DNA of 64,000 bases from Corydoras sp. C115 (lineage: Eukaryota; Chordata; Actinopteri; Siluriformes; Callichthyidae), in the NCBI GenBank assembly GCA_019802505.1, contig JAFMOC010000003.1:9291001-9355000 (forward strand), in the 5' to 3' direction. The number at the start of each line of letters is the position of its first letter. Position 1 is the first letter of the stretch. Both the position numbers and the translations under genes were made by a program. Shown here piece after piece: positions 1 through 10,904 of this stretch. The notes beneath the pieces are model-generated. The model ran no database searches, was not told where the DNA came from, and saw only the letters and a list, made by a program, of their open reading frames with translations.

Positions 1-245
1 CTTATGACTTAGTGAGAACAGTTTGCATCTGGATTTCTAACTTTTTTTCTGTTTTTAAATCTGATGTGAAGGAAAATATGAACTGTCATATTTGGGACAG
101 TCTAAAATAATTAACATAAAAACAGTTTAATGTGGCTCATTGTATTTAAAACAGTAAATTATAAAGACAAAACTTTACTCTACTACTGAAATTATAAACC
201 TGTATTCCAAAAGGAAAGTAATAATTTTCACCTTAGCCTTTTTAT

Positions 246-440
246 GGGGCGGGTTAGCTCAGTGGTTCGGGTGTTGGGCTATCAATCTGAAGGTTGGGGG
301 TTCAAATCCCAGGTCCACTGAAGTTACCAGTGTGGGTCCTTGAGCAAGGCCCTTAACCCTCATTGCTCCAGGGATGTTGTGATTAACCCTGTGCTCACCT
401 TGTAAGTCGCTTTGGATAAAAGCGTCTGCTAAATGACCCA
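246..440 (+). repeat. V-SINE-like tRNA-derived SINE
   Basis: The first 75 bases are tRNA-like, with an A box (TAGCTCAGTGG) and a B box (GGTTCAAATCC). A conserved central block follows (CCTTGAGCAAGGCCCTTAAC) and then the tail GATAAAAGCGTCTGCTAAATG. This head-core-tail order is that of fish V-SINEs. It is a retroposon and not a functional tRNA gene: no proper acceptor stem closes and the tail is fused directly. No target duplication was recognised. Confidence 0.8.
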
Positions 441-1309
441 ATTTTTAATTTATTTCTCACATTCAAACCTATTATAAGCAATTGGCTTAACGTGAAAAAT
501 TTTACTGAGTGTTTGTGGTTTGGTGGATCTTTACTATTGTCCATGTGATTTTTTTTTATATATATATGGCCTGAATAATTTACAGAGATATATAATATTG
601 TGTCTTCTGAAGCTGTAGTGCTCAAATCAATAATCATCTAAAAAGCCCAGGTGATCTGTCTTGTGTGAATTAATACAAATTTTATGCAATTTACTTTTTG
701 CACCAAGTTAAACAAACCTTTACATGATTTATATTAAAGAAATATGTCCATATGTAAATTGTGAAGTTATATGATTTGTATAAAGGACTTGTATAATTTT
801 GAAAATAAAAGATGAAGTGTATGTATTTAAACTATACCCAAATGTAACTTAAACCTTAAGTACTAATTCAGTTATTAATACTCAGGTATGATTTTTTTTT
901 TTTTTTTTGTGATTATAGGGTTTGTGATTATGTACCTCTGTGTATCATAACTGCAATTAGGCACTGTAATCTTAATAAATTGTGGTGTAAAATAGAATGC
1001 AGTCATTCCTCGCTATATCTGCATTCACTTATTGTTGTTTCACAGTGTGGTAGATTTATGTAAATAAATTTCAAGTTTAAGTTTAAGAGTGTAGTAAGTG
1101 TTAAAGAGCATATGGAGTGTTTATAAGAGTGTGGGAAAGATTTATAAAAAAATTTGGAAGGATTATAAAGCCTCAATTATAAATAAGTAATATATATATA
1201 TGATTTACAAAGGGGAGGTGTCTCTTAAACTTAATCCCTGCAACAAGGATTACTGTAAACCAATAAATTAAATTGTAAAGAAATTGATTAACAATGAGGT
1301 CCGCCATTT
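441..1309. other. AT-rich stretch without recognised feature
   Basis: Only AT-rich DNA, a T tract near 892-908 and short AT runs are visible. The open frames here are short and have no recognisable domain. Confidence 0.6.
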
Positions 1310-1885
1310 TGTGGGCAGGGTTTGGCCCACCAATAATAATGGATTTCTCAGCATGCTGTGCCCCCTCTCTTGCTGTCACACCGGCACTTTTCTCAAATGT
1401 GTCTGAGGGTTTAATTAATTCCACTCATTAATCCCAATCACCGGAGTTCTGATCACCTGTTCTTTTTCCCATTTCTTGTTTTCCTTACCCTCCCTCTTTT
1501 CTATTTTAGTCCCATCTCGGTTTCCGTTGGTTCATGGCGCTTACAGATGTATCTTGCTCTCGTTCCTCCTAGGACTGACTCTGCTCCACTTTGGACTTCT
1601 ACTGTCACTCTCAGCATCACATTCATCATGGACATGCCGGTTTATTTTCTGTTTTTGTTTTAGGTAGTTTTGTTTTTGAAGAATTTCCTGGACAACGTCA
1701 GCGACCGTTTTCATCGAAGGTTACGCCATCCATACAGATCTGTGTGCTAACTGCCTCCCTGTTTTCGGCATTGAGTTTTTTCCTTTTGTATTTTTGTTGG
1801 AGAATAAATTTTTGTTACCAAACTGTATACTAAGAATCGATCTTAGTGTTTGCTCAGTGCTTTTGTCCAGAATTGAATCAGTAAC
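1310..1885 (+). repeat. Probable 5' LTR of gypsy-1
   Basis: This non-coding region lies directly upstream of a gag-like start codon. It carries a polyadenylation-type AATAAA at about 1802 followed by GT-rich sequence, as in an LTR R/U5 region. No second copy exists in the window, so both ends are estimates. Confidence 0.45.
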
Positions 1886-1898
1886 CAACACCAGGACA

Positions 1899-2015
1899 TG
1901 GACATGGCAAATCCTACCGATCAGTCTTATGCTTTTTGTGAGCTGGACAGTTTTCTTGGCGAACTACAGCATGAAATGCTGGAACTGTCTAAAGCTATGG
2001 GAATACTTATGGATC
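1899..2015 (+). pseudogene. Gypsy-1 gag, N-terminal fragment
   Basis: An ATG in good context opens a 38-codon frame starting MANPTDQSYAFCELDSF and continuing with an amphipathic segment (LGELQHEMLELSKAMGIL) typical of the N terminus of fish gypsy Gag. It ends at a TAG, and the LINE 3' end follows about 25 bases later. Gag-like coding resumes on the same strand beyond the LINE near 4215. Confidence 0.5.
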
Positions 2016-2040
2016 GCTAGTCGCAAATTTAGCAACCCAA

Positions 2041-4214
2041 CATAGGATCTTCAAGTATTCAAGTATTTTATTTGTCATTTCACAATATAAAGTACAGTAT
2101 ATGTGGAACGAGACAGCGTTCCCCAGTAACAAGGTGCTACACATAACAGCTACTACACAACCAACATAAAGTGCACGTGTGCAAACACAAGGGTCACAAT
2201 AAATACAGGACGACACACAGTACAGTAAACAGTAAACATTCAAGTAATGGTATGACGTAAACCCTGAGTTTGGTTATTGTAAACAGTTAACATTAAGTGG
2301 ACAGGTAACAGTGCTGGTGGCCTCCTAGTGATGTGAGCCACATGTGCCAAGAAAAAGATGTCCTTGATTTAAAAAAATCTTAAAGAGTTTGTAAAAGGCA
2401 GTTCTTTATAATGTGCAAAGGTGTGCAAAAGGTGCAAAGTTGTGCATAAAGGTAAGTGCAAACATGCTAGCAGCGGATATGTTAATGCTTGGTCAAATTG
2501 TTCAAGAGTCTGATGGCTTGAGGGAAGAAATTGTTTTGCAGTCTGGAAGTGTTGGCCTGGATGCCCTGGTCCCTTTTTCCAGAAGGCAGGAGTTCAAAGA
2601 GTGTGTGTGAGGGGTGAGTGTTGTCATTCACAATGCTGGTTGCCTTGCGGATGCAGCGTGTGGTGTAAATGTCCGTGATGGAGGGGAGAGAGACACCAAT
2701 GATCTCAGCCGTCTTCACCACCCGCTGCAGGGACTTTTTGGTCCGATGCAGAGCAGTTTCTGAACCAGGTGGTGATGCAGCTGCTCAGTATGCTCTCGAT
2801 GGTTCCCCTGTAGAATGTGGTGAGGATGGGAGATGTGCCTTCTTCAGCCTTCATAAGAAGTAAAGATTCTGCTGGGCCTTCTTGGCGATGGTGCTGGGGT
2901 TGAGAGACCAGGTGAGATCCTCTGCCAGGTGAACTCCAAGGAACTTGGTGTTCTTGGAGAGTAATCACGCCTTGTCCTCCTGAAGTCAACAACCATCTCT
3001 TTGGTCTTGCTTAAGTTCAGAGACAGGTTATTGGTTCTGCACCAGTCTGTAAGCCGTACTTCTTCTCTGTAGGCTGTCTCGTCATTCTTGCTGATGAGAC
3101 CCACCACGGTCATGTCGTCTGCGAACTTGATGATGTGGTTCGAGCTCTGGGGGCTCCTGTGTTCAGTGTGGTGGTGCTGGAGCTGTTTCGTCCAATCTGG
3201 ACTGACTGCGGTCTCCCGGTCAGAAAGTCCAATATCCAGTTGCAGAGAGAGGTGTTGAGACCCAGTAGATTCAGTTTCCCGATCAGGTGTTGAGGGATGA
3301 TTATGTTGAATGCTGAGCTGAAGTCGATGAACAGTATTCGAAAATAAGTGTCTTTATTTTCTAGGTGGGTGAGTGCCAGGTGGTGGGTCGTGGATATGGT
3401 GTCATCCGTTGAGCAGTTTGGCCTGTATGTAAACTGCAGTTGATCCAGTGTAGGTGGCAGCAGGGTCTTGATGTGCCTCATGACAAGCCTCTCAAAGCAT
3501 TTCATGATGACGGGAGTCAGTGCAGCGGGGAGGTAATCGTTGAGGCAGGACACTGGAGACTTCTTCGGCACGGGGATGATGGTGGTAGCCTTGAGACACG
3601 TCAGCACGATGGCACAGTTCAGGGAGGTGTTGAAGCACATTCCCTGAGCACTCTTCCAGGGATGTTGTCTGGTCCAGCAGCTTTTTCAGGGTTGACTCTA
3701 CGTAGGTCGTTGAGAAGAGGGGTGATCTTCCTTGCTGTCGCACCATTCTGTGTCTCAAACCGAGCGTAGAAGTCATTCAGTGCATCTGGAAGGGAGACGT
3801 CACCGTCACCAAGGTGGTGTGGACCTGTAGTTGTTGATGGTCTGGATGCCCTGCCACATGCGCCGTTTGTCTCCGCTGTTCTGGAAGTGGCTGTGGATGT
3901 TCTGACCGTGTGCGCGCTTTGCCTCTCTGATGGCCCTGGACAGTTTGGCCCTCGCTGTTCTTAATGCCGCCTTGTCGTCTGCCTTGAAAGCAGAGTCGCG
4001 ATCCCTCAGCAAAGCACACACCTCTGCGGTCATCCACGACTTCTGGTTGGGACGTGTGATGATGTTCTTGGAGACATCGTCACATTGTCTGTACACTTGC
4101 TGATGTAGTAGGTCACCGATGACGTGTACTCCTCCAGGTCGATAGTGTCGCAGTGGGTTGCGGCCTCCCTAAACATGTTCCAGTCCGTACACTCAAAGCA
4201 GTCCAGAATCTTCT
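2041..4214 (-). mobile_element. 5'-truncated L2/CR1-type LINE inserted in gypsy-1
   Basis: A minus-strand non-LTR retrotransposon. Its 3' end (low coordinates) has the fish LINE tail with repeated CAAGTATT-type units at 2050-2070. Its body encodes a reverse transcriptase, and its 5' part ends abruptly where gypsy gag sequence resumes. There is no endonuclease domain, which is normal for 5'-truncated LINE copies. Only tail-type repeats and no clean target duplication were seen. Confidence 0.8.
2482..4210 (-). pseudogene. LINE reverse transcriptase (ORF2) pseudogene
   Basis: Read from high to low coordinates, this shows the linker before RT (PNQKSWMTAEVCALLRDRDS, 3806-4096), the RT fingers and palm with LFIDFSSAFN (3110-3640), the catalytic FADD (3114-3125), then VDFRRTRRD and the C-terminal FYRGTIESILSSCITTWF segment and PSGKR near 2500-2700. 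The pieces are in several frames. A deletion between NTGAP and the FADD region removes the conserved QGCVLSP block, so the enzyme is dead. The family is L2/CR1/Rex1-like; I cannot name the exact clade by eye. Confidence 0.82.
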
Positions 4215-4700
4215 GATTCTACCGGCAGCACTGCCGCTTCCATGTTGGGGGCAGGGCTCCCTATGTCATCACCTCTGCCAGTGGCTAAACTGGATCACTA
4301 CAACGTTGACCCAGAGGTTTGCTAACAATTCCTACTCCAGTGCTTCATGTACTTTGCTCCGGCTACATATAAACAGAAGATGTGCTTCATCATTTCACAT
4401 CGTCGTGGCCATGCTGGTGACTGGGGTTTGGCTCATTGGAGCGCGGACACAGCCTAGGAGCACGTTTTCAATTAGTTCCTGTAACAATTTAAGAGCAATT
4501 CCTTCCATCCTCGGCAGGGGCACGTGGTGGGTGAGGTGTTATAAGAGCTGCGGCAGGGATTCCGTTTGGTTTCCGATAATTCGCTCGAGTTCCAGACTTT
4601 AGCCAGCACACTCAGGATGGAACAAGTCCACTCTTATTGTTGCATATCGCTCTGGACTACGACATGAGATCGCTGTAGAACTGTTGTACCAGGATGAGGG
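4215..4700 (+). pseudogene. Gypsy-1 gag body, decayed
   Basis: In shifting frames the plus strand reads PLPVAKLDHYNVDPEVC and then FLLQCFMYF, matching the start of a gypsy capsid domain. Weaker similarity continues to about 4700. Several frameshifts and stops occur. It begins immediately where the LINE 5' end stops, supporting the view that the LINE split a once continuous gag. Confidence 0.5.
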
Positions 4701-4989
4701 CATGTGGGGTGACTGATCATTTATTGGATATGTGTGTCCCAAATTTTGCGCTTCAGTGACATAACCCTGTTAGCATAGGCTTCTCGGGAAATCATTTCTT
4801 GGTCACTATATTGTGCCTCTCACTGCCTACATTACCCGCTTATCCAGCCTTACGCCCAGGACCATCTTATTCCCAGTCTGCCTGATGGAGTTCCTTCTGA
4901 GTACGCTGGGTGGGGTATGGTATTTGGCTCTTCTAATACGTTTAACACCCCACTGTGCATCGGATTGTGCCATTGATCTCATTGAGGGA

Positions 4990-5930
4990 GTTACATTACT
5001 ACGTGTAAGTCCCTACCCCCTCACCTTAGCAGAAAATCAAGCCATGCGTGATTATATCGCATAATCCTTCAAGAGTGGCATTATTCTACCCTCTAAGTCT
5101 CTCGTGGCTTCTGGTTCCTTCTTTGTAACCAAAAAGGATTCCACTTTGAGACCTTGTATTGACTATGGGGTACATAACCAGGCTACCCGTAGGATTGCTG
5201 ATCACCTTCCGTTAGCATCCTCGGCTCTCGAGGGTTAAAGGGCGCCAACTTTTTACTAAGTTGGATTTATGTGTGTCTTCAATCTGGTGCGCATTCGCAA
5301 GAGGAATAAGTGGAATAAGTTGACTTATTTTGTTACCTCATCAGGTCAGTACGAGATTCTGGTAATGCCTTTTGGGCTTACTAATGACCCAGGCATTTTT
5401 CAGGCTTTTATTAATGAAGTTTTGTGGGATTTTATCGATTCATTTGTTCTTGTTTATATCGATGACATACTTATTTTTTCTCTAGATCTTGATACTCACC
5501 GGCAGCATGTGGCCACGTTACTTCTACAGCTATTTAAACGCATTCTACAAAAACAGAAATTTGTACGGGCTGATAAGTGGAGTTACATCAGGCTAGCATA
5601 TATCAGCCAAGGGTCTACAGATGGACCCTAAGAGGGTTAGTGCTATCATGGATTGGCCCGTACCCAGTTCCATTTGTGAATTACAGTGTTTTCTGGGTTT
5701 TGCAAATTTTTACCAAGAATTCATTCCTTCTAGTTCTTTGGCCTCACCCCTAACTAACTTACTTGGGGTAAACCTCGACAACTGGCCTAGAATTCTGAGA
5801 CAGATCATGCATTTTATTTCCTTAAATCCAAATTTACTAATGCCCCTGGGTTGGCACATCCGGACCCTGATTCTCAATTCTTTGTTGTAGTGGATACATC
5901 ATCTAATGGAGTAGGGGTGTTTTTTGCTCA
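4990..5930 (+). pseudogene. Gypsy-1 pol: reverse transcriptase fragment
   Basis: Ty3/gypsy RT motifs appear in order: PLTLAENQAMRDYI, FFVTKKDSTLRPCIDYG, KLDL, SGQYEILVMPFGLTN, then FVLVYIDDILIF with the catalytic YIDD (about 5455-5465). After a frameshift come PKRVSAIMDWPVP and LQCFLGFANFYQEFI, the RT thumb. The first RNase H residues (VDTSSNGVGVFFAQ) end at 5930, where recognisable similarity stops. At least three frameshifts and one stop are present. Confidence 0.82.
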
Positions 5931-6479
5931 GTTTTTTTTTAAATGCTTACCACCACCTAATATGTACCTTCCTGAAAATGTCACTTTGTTTTAGCTTCTA
6001 AAAATGTAATATTGAAGAAACATATTTAGTTTTTCAACAAATTCAAGTAAATTGACAGAAAAGCTCAAAGTCGCTACGGAAATTCCAGAAAGTCACCAGC
6101 TGTCATAAGTGGTGAAAAACATTAAATAACACATCAAACTCCAGCTATATATAAATTTACCTGGGCTGGTTGTTTAGATTCAGAAGACATTTTTCAAATA
6201 GTAGGAAAAGGACGAATCTGTAGTGACTGGGTGGAAGACTATCCTTGAAACAACATTCAGAAGTTTAGATTTAAACCAGAGGCAGAAGAGACCAAACCAA
6301 AGAGCAGCAAACAACCTGACCCAGTCATCAGAATTGGCAATTTCCGACTGGTAAGAAAAATTGGTCTGGTTCAACTTCTTGGGCTGTTGTCCACCATCTA
6401 TGTCACGTATAAGGTATATACAAACTCTGAAGACTGCAAGCATGGCTAAATCAAACTCTTTTGAGCTATATTACTTCAA
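5931..6479. other. No confident feature
   Basis: Mostly AT-rich sequence. The minus strand has an 87-codon open frame (6180-6443) without recognisable motifs. Confidence 0.5.
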
Positions 6480-6580
6480 GAAATTTCCAACCTGCCTCAG
6501 ACCATCATACTTCCATCTCCATGTTTGACAGTTGATGTCACACACTGTGAAACCATCCTCAAGGGGGTACAGATCCAGCA
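6480..6580 (-). pseudogene. Possible Tc1-like transposase scrap
   Basis: The minus strand reads MVSQCVTSTVKHGDGSMMV. This resembles the block before the second catalytic region of Tc1 transposases (CVTPTVKHGGGSVMVWG). The match is about 20 residues and is followed by a stop. No TIRs were found nearby, so this is a weak call. Confidence 0.4.
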
Positions 6581-6929
6581 TGATAAACTGAACATTTTAA
6601 ATTGTTATTCTTCAGTCCAAAATATAACTTATAAATATTATGACATAAAGATTGATCCAGAAGGACTATAACCCAAGGTGGACACAAATACAAACACAAA
6701 GGCGCATAATTGGTTAACATAAATGAGCTATGATAAGGGTAAGCAATGCATGACAAAAGGCAACAAACTTAACATGAACTGAACTAAGAATTGTTCTAAA
6801 ACTTTTAATTGGTAGTTTATTTTTGTCTTAATTGTTTAAATACACATAAAAAGCTTCAGTAAAAATAAAAAAAAATATTTGTTTGATAATTCGTGAGGAA
6901 AAAATAAAATCACTCTTTTGTTAAATATC

Positions 6930-8048
6930 TGTCACAAATCGGGCGTAAAGATAGGTCTGGAGACGTAGATGCAGAACAGATAATGTTTATTAATGAGCAA
7001 GGCAGAGGTAGGGTAGTGCAGGAGGAGTATTGGTTGAGAGGGGTGTTGCCAACAGGACCCAGGCCGGGGTGTGGAACCTGGAACGGAGGACTGGGCAGAG
7101 CACAACACCGAGCAAAAGAACAAACCAATAAAACAAGATGCACAGATATAATAAGTACGCTGTAGAAAGAGAACCCTACACTGGCTATGCGTGACAAAAC
7201 GGGGAAAAGTCTAGTGAGGTTGTCTTTAGTAGACAAAATAACAAATCCTACAATAGAACAGATAGGCGTGTCAAAGAGAGTGCTAGACAAAAACCTGAAG
7301 GAAGAATACGTGCTGAAAGTGCTCAAAGAGATACGGTGAACTGAACGGAACGACGAGCGGCTGAAAACGAAACACACAAGGGGAGGGGAGACAGCGAGAT
7401 GGTTAATACACAGGGGAGAAAACAATGTTAGTTCACCGATAGCAAGATTATTAGTAAACAGATTAGAACCATTAGTAAGCTGAGTGAACACTGAGACACG
7501 GACGCCCTCAGGTGGTGACGCGCCAGCTAGGGTGAGAGCGAACTCCGCCCCAACCGGCCGAAGCCGAACCACCTGAGCGGACGGACAGAGACAACGATCG
7601 CTCCCGGGATGCAGGACTCTAGAGACAGGGTGAACACTGGAAACAGAAAGAGGATTAATCAACAAGACACTGGGAGCGACCACAGAATCACACGGACGTT
7701 CACTCATACAACTACACGCACTAGCCTAAACACAGAGGTGAGAGCACAGATGCTAACAAATGCTAACACAAAACAGACGCACATTCACCGAGACCAGGTA
7801 CACCACAAGACGAATGCAGATAGAACAGGTATAGAATAAACAGCCAAAAATCGCTCGGTACGTATGGAAACCAGGGACAATACTTCGCGTTCGTCCAGTG
7901 TGAAAGCAGAGTTTAAATAAGATAAACGACCCATCAAACTAATCAGCCTCACCTGGTGACGGAGCGAAAGCGGAACTAGAAGGCGGGGCTGAGAGAGCGA
8001 GTGACAGATCATGACGGAGAGACAGAAGCAGAACCTGGATTTCTCACA
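6930..8048 (-). repeat. 3' LTR (1119 bp)
   Basis: Nearly identical to 11405-12532. The differences seen are a few single bases (for example near 6953, 7446 and 7620) and a 9-bp length difference near 7530. On the minus strand it begins TGTGAGAAATC and ends GATTTGTGACA, a short inverted terminal repeat. The upstream polypurine tract abuts its start. A TATA-like TATTTAAA lies at 7919-7912 on the minus strand. Confidence 0.92.
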
Positions 8049-8062
8049 TAGCCCCCCCCCGA
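8049..8062 (-). promoter_or_regulatory. Polypurine tract of the chromovirus
   Basis: On the minus strand a run of G residues (CGGGGGGGGG) followed by CTA directly precedes the TGTGAG start of the 3' LTR. This is the normal position of the primer for plus-strand DNA synthesis in LTR retrotransposons. Confidence 0.8.
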
Positions 8063-8070
8063 AGAGGTCG

Positions 8071-8831
8071 TCAAAGGTGCACCACCGGGGCCAACAGGAG
8101 ACGACCTATCGGAACTCGGGGAGGGTCGGGAAGGGAACAGGTGCTGCGGGTGGCTCTGCCCGGAACAGAGGGGGGAGCGGATGACGGGCAGGGATCAGGA
8201 TGTGGTCTGGAGCGTGGACGACCCCTGGGCCTACGGGGCTGAGTGATCGGGAGAGACGTGTCCTGACTATGAGCCGGGAGAGGCTGGCTGGCACTGGAGG
8301 GAGCAGAGGCAGGTAGGGGACTACGGCGTGGGCGACCCCTTGGTCTACTGGGGAGGGAGCCCGGGAGCCTACCTCTGCGAGCAGGTGTGCGAGGGGGTCT
8401 CCCTCTGGGACAAGGAGCAGGACGGTCGGGGTGCATCAGGTGGAACTGGTCAATAACCGTCTTGTCCAGAATGTCAGTCCGTCTGGTCCATGAACGTTCC
8501 TCGGGACCGTACCCCTCCCAGTCAACAAGGTATTCCAGTCCAGTGTCAGTCCGGCGTGAGTCGAGTATCTCCTTGATCGTGTAAGTCGGGCGGTCATGAG
8601 GAAGTTCTTACGCTATCCGTTGATGTGGTTCATCGTCAAGGGGACCTGGATTGAACGGTTTGAGTTGTGATATGTGGAATGATGGAGAAATTCTAAGTCT
8701 AGGCGGCAGTCGGAGCGTCACAGTCACGTCATTGACTCTTTTAATGATGGGGTACGGTCCGATGTATCTGGCGCCCAGCTTCCTGCTGCCGGGCACCCAA
8801 AGGTCTCTGGTAGACAGCTACACTTGGTCTC
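8071..8831 (-). pseudogene. Chromovirus pol C terminus: chromodomain and basic tail
   Basis: From 8796 downward the frame reads LGARYIGPYPIIKRVNDVTV and SPSFHISQLKPF, the post-integrase GPY/F module. After an in-frame stop comes a chromodomain: YTIKEILDSRRTDTGLEYLV, DWEGYGPEERSW and DILDKTVIDQFH (about 8440-8580). A proline- and arginine-rich tail (8071-8436) follows. The chromodomain marks this as a chromovirus and in relatives guides integration to particular chromatin. A frameshift near 8830 separates it from integrase. Confidence 0.85.
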
Positions 8832-10274
8832 CTACTTGGTAGTGTGGGCCTTCGATTCTTCTGCGGTCTGCGAAGCGTTGCTTTCCTCAATTCTTTGGTG
8901 CACCGTCTCCCAGACCTCCTCGCTCTTCCGGAACCATTCGTCGACTGCCGGTGCGTTGGACGGAGTGGGGTCCCAAGGTGCGAACGGCGGCTGGAACCCC
9001 AGGACGCACTGGAACGGGGTGATTCCAGTGCTGGCGCTCCTGAGGGAGTTCTGGGCTATCTCAGCCCAGGGGAGGAAAGTTGCCCAGTCGTTCTGCTGGC
9101 TCTGACAATAAGCCCTAAGGAACTTCGCGAGTTCTTGGTTAGCCCGTTCACATTGCCCATTGCTTTCCGGATGATACCCCGACGTGAGGCTAATGGAGGC
9201 GCCAAGCTTCCTAACAAAAGCCTCCCAGACGGCAGACGTAAATTGCGGACCTCGGTCTGATACAATGTCCTCCGGGAGGCCGAAATGTCGAAACACCTCA
9301 GTGAACAGTGCTTCCGCCGTCTGGAAGGCTGAGGGTAAAGCGGGTAGGGCAATGAACTTCACGCCTTTAGAGAAGCGGTCGACGATGGTAAGGATCGTGT
9401 TATTGCCCTCAGATGTCGGGAGGTCAGTAACAAAGTCCAGAGCGATATGACTCCATGGCCGTGGCGGTACCGGCAGGGGTTTAAGTTTGCCCGCCGGTAG
9501 CTGGCGAGGAACCTTAGTGGCGGCGCAAGTGGCACATGACGCCACGATTCGGGCTATGTCGGCTCTCATGACCGGCCACCAATACTTCTCTTTAAGCCTC
9601 TCGAAGGTCCTGTTGCTACCCGGATGTCCAGAGCTACGGTTCGTGTGAGCCCACGCGATGAATTCCTGGCGGAATTGAGACGGAACAAACGTCTTGCCAG
9701 AAGGAGCCTCCCTGTTGCTGTCTTTACGGTTGGCTCTGTTGGCGGTCCGAATCTTTTCGTCCAATTCCCAGGAGATGGCTTGTACGAACGCTCGGGTAGG
9801 TAGAATGGACTTGAACGGTGGTGTGGCTCTCTCCTGGTCCTCGTATCTCCTGGACAATATGTCGGCCTTGGCGTTGTCTTTTCCTGGGCGGTAGGTCACC
9901 GTGAACTCGAAACAGTTGAAGAATAGTGACCATCTGGCTTGCCGAGCGTTAAGCCGTCGCGCACACTTAAGATATTCCAGGTTGCGGTGGTCAGTCACAA
10001 CCTGGACCGGGAAGCTGGCTCCCATCAGCCAGTGTCTCCACTCCTCAAACGCCAGTTTGATGGCCAGCAGTTCTCTATCCCCCACGTGATCATTTTGTTC
10101 CGCGGGGGAGAGTTTCCGGGAGAAGTATGCGACGGGGTGCAACCTTGGAGGAGTTCCTGTTCGCTGGGACAGGATGCCCCCGACCCCTAAGGAGGATGCG
10201 TCCACCTCGACAATGAAGGGTAACTCCGGGTCAGGGTGGGCGAGCACCGGAGCCGTGGTGAACGCCTTCTTCAA
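8832..10274 (-). CDS. Chromovirus RNase H and integrase, long intact frame
   Basis: A 480-codon open frame without interruption. RNase H occupies roughly residues 1-130, with acidic residues in EVDASSLGVGGILSQ, RELLAIKLAFEEW and VVTDHRNLEYL. Integrase follows with its HHCC zinc finger (paired histidines before CATCAATK). Its catalytic D, D and E lie in SHIALDFVTDLP, IVSDRGPQFTS and GYHPESNGQCERANQEL. All expected catalytic residues are present. The frame begins at LKKAFTTAPVLAHPDPELPF, after a TAA that separates it from the RT thumb, so it cannot be read as part of Gag-Pol without suppressing that stop. The first methionine here is probably not a natural start. Confidence 0.88.
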   Translation of the reverse strand: MKKAFTTAPVLAHPDPELPFIVEVDASSLGVGGILSQRTGTPPRLHPVAYFSRKLSPAEQNDHVGDRELLAIKLAFEEWRHWLMGASFPVQVVTDHRNLEYLKCARRLNARQARWSLFFNCFEFTVTYRPGKDNAKADILSRRYEDQERATPPFKSILPTRAFVQAISWELDEKIRTANRANRKDSNREAPSGKTFVPSQFRQEFIAWAHTNRSSGHPGSNRTFERLKEKYWWPVMRADIARIVASCATCAATKVPRQLPAGKLKPLPVPPRPWSHIALDFVTDLPTSEGNNTILTIVDRFSKGVKFIALPALPSAFQTAEALFTEVFRHFGLPEDIVSDRGPQFTSAVWEAFVRKLGASISLTSGYHPESNGQCERANQELAKFLRAYCQSQQNDWATFLPWAEIAQNSLRSASTGITPFQCVLGFQPPFAPWDPTPSNAPAVDEWFRKSEEVWETVHQRIEESNASQTAEESKAHTTK

Positions 10275-10286
10275 CCTCTCGTAAGC

Positions 10287-10904
10287 TTATTGAGCTTTGT
10301 CCGACCAGGAGAGTTTTCTAGGTTTACCCTTCAGTAGCTGTGTCAGTGGGAGTGCGATCTGACTAAATGATCGGATGAATCGTCGGAAGAAGTTAGCGAA
10401 CCCCAGGAAGCTTTGAAGCTCTCTCACTGACTGGGGCGTCTTCCATTCCAAGACAGCTTGCACTTTCACCGGGTCCATCTGGATTCCTTGATCATTGATT
10501 ATGTAGCCCAAGAACGCAATCTCCCGTTTGTTAAACTCACACTTTTCTGCCTTGACAAACAGTCCGTGTTCCAGCAGTTTCCTAACCACCGGGTCCAGGC
10601 ATCGATTAGCGCACTGTGGGAACCAGGCCAAAATGTCCAGTGGTTCCCAGGTGATTTTGGGGTTATGATCACGTAACCACGGCTGACCCAGGATGACAGG
10701 TGACAGCGGCTTCTGCATAATAAACAGCGACCTCTTCTCCTTGTGTAGTGCGCCGACGCCCAGTGAAATCGGTCGGGTTCTGTGTGTAATGGTTCCCACC
10801 GTGGCTCCATTGACTCCCGAGATCTTGATGGGAGCTGGTAGGGGAACGGAGGGTACCTGGAGGCGTCGTACCAGGCGTTCCTCGATGAAATCCCCCTCAG
10901 AACC
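10287..10904 (-). pseudogene. Chromovirus protease remnant fused by deletion to RT thumb
   Basis: The frame runs from protease C-terminal sequence (TRPISLGVGALHKEKRSL, then PVILGQPWLRDHNPKITWEP) straight into RT thumb sequence (RKLLEHGLFVKAEKCEFN, FLGYIINDQGIQMDP, ELQSFLGFANFFRRFI). The RT fingers and palm, including the YxDD catalytic motif expected between them, are absent. This internal deletion of roughly 250 codons or more makes the element unable to reverse transcribe itself. A stop also lies at the protease active site (ALID-stop-G), at 10905-10907. Confidence 0.85.

Larger units (their letters stand above)
1310..5930 (+). mobile_element. Gypsy-1: degenerate Ty3/gypsy element split by a LINE
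   Basis: Pieces of one plus-strand gypsy retrotransposon lie in the expected order: LTR-like sequence, gag start (1899), gag body (about 4215-4700), reverse transcriptase and the first residues of RNase H (about 4990-5930). The gag is interrupted by an oppositely oriented LINE at about 2041-4214. The rest of pol and the 3' LTR are missing. Many stops and frameshifts show that it is old. That all pieces are one element is inferred from order and orientation. Confidence 0.65.

Noticed and set aside
246..320. Possible tRNA gene
   Set aside because: A and B boxes are present, but the sequence runs directly into a V-SINE core and tail; it is the head of a retroposon.
7609..7839. Small basic ORF present twice (also 12093-12323)
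   Set aside because: Lies antisense within the LTRs of the chromovirus; duplication is explained by the two LTRs and there is no recognisable domain.
8071..8436. Arg/Pro-rich nuclear protein
   Set aside because: It is the basic C-terminal tail of the chromovirus pol, downstream of the chromodomain.
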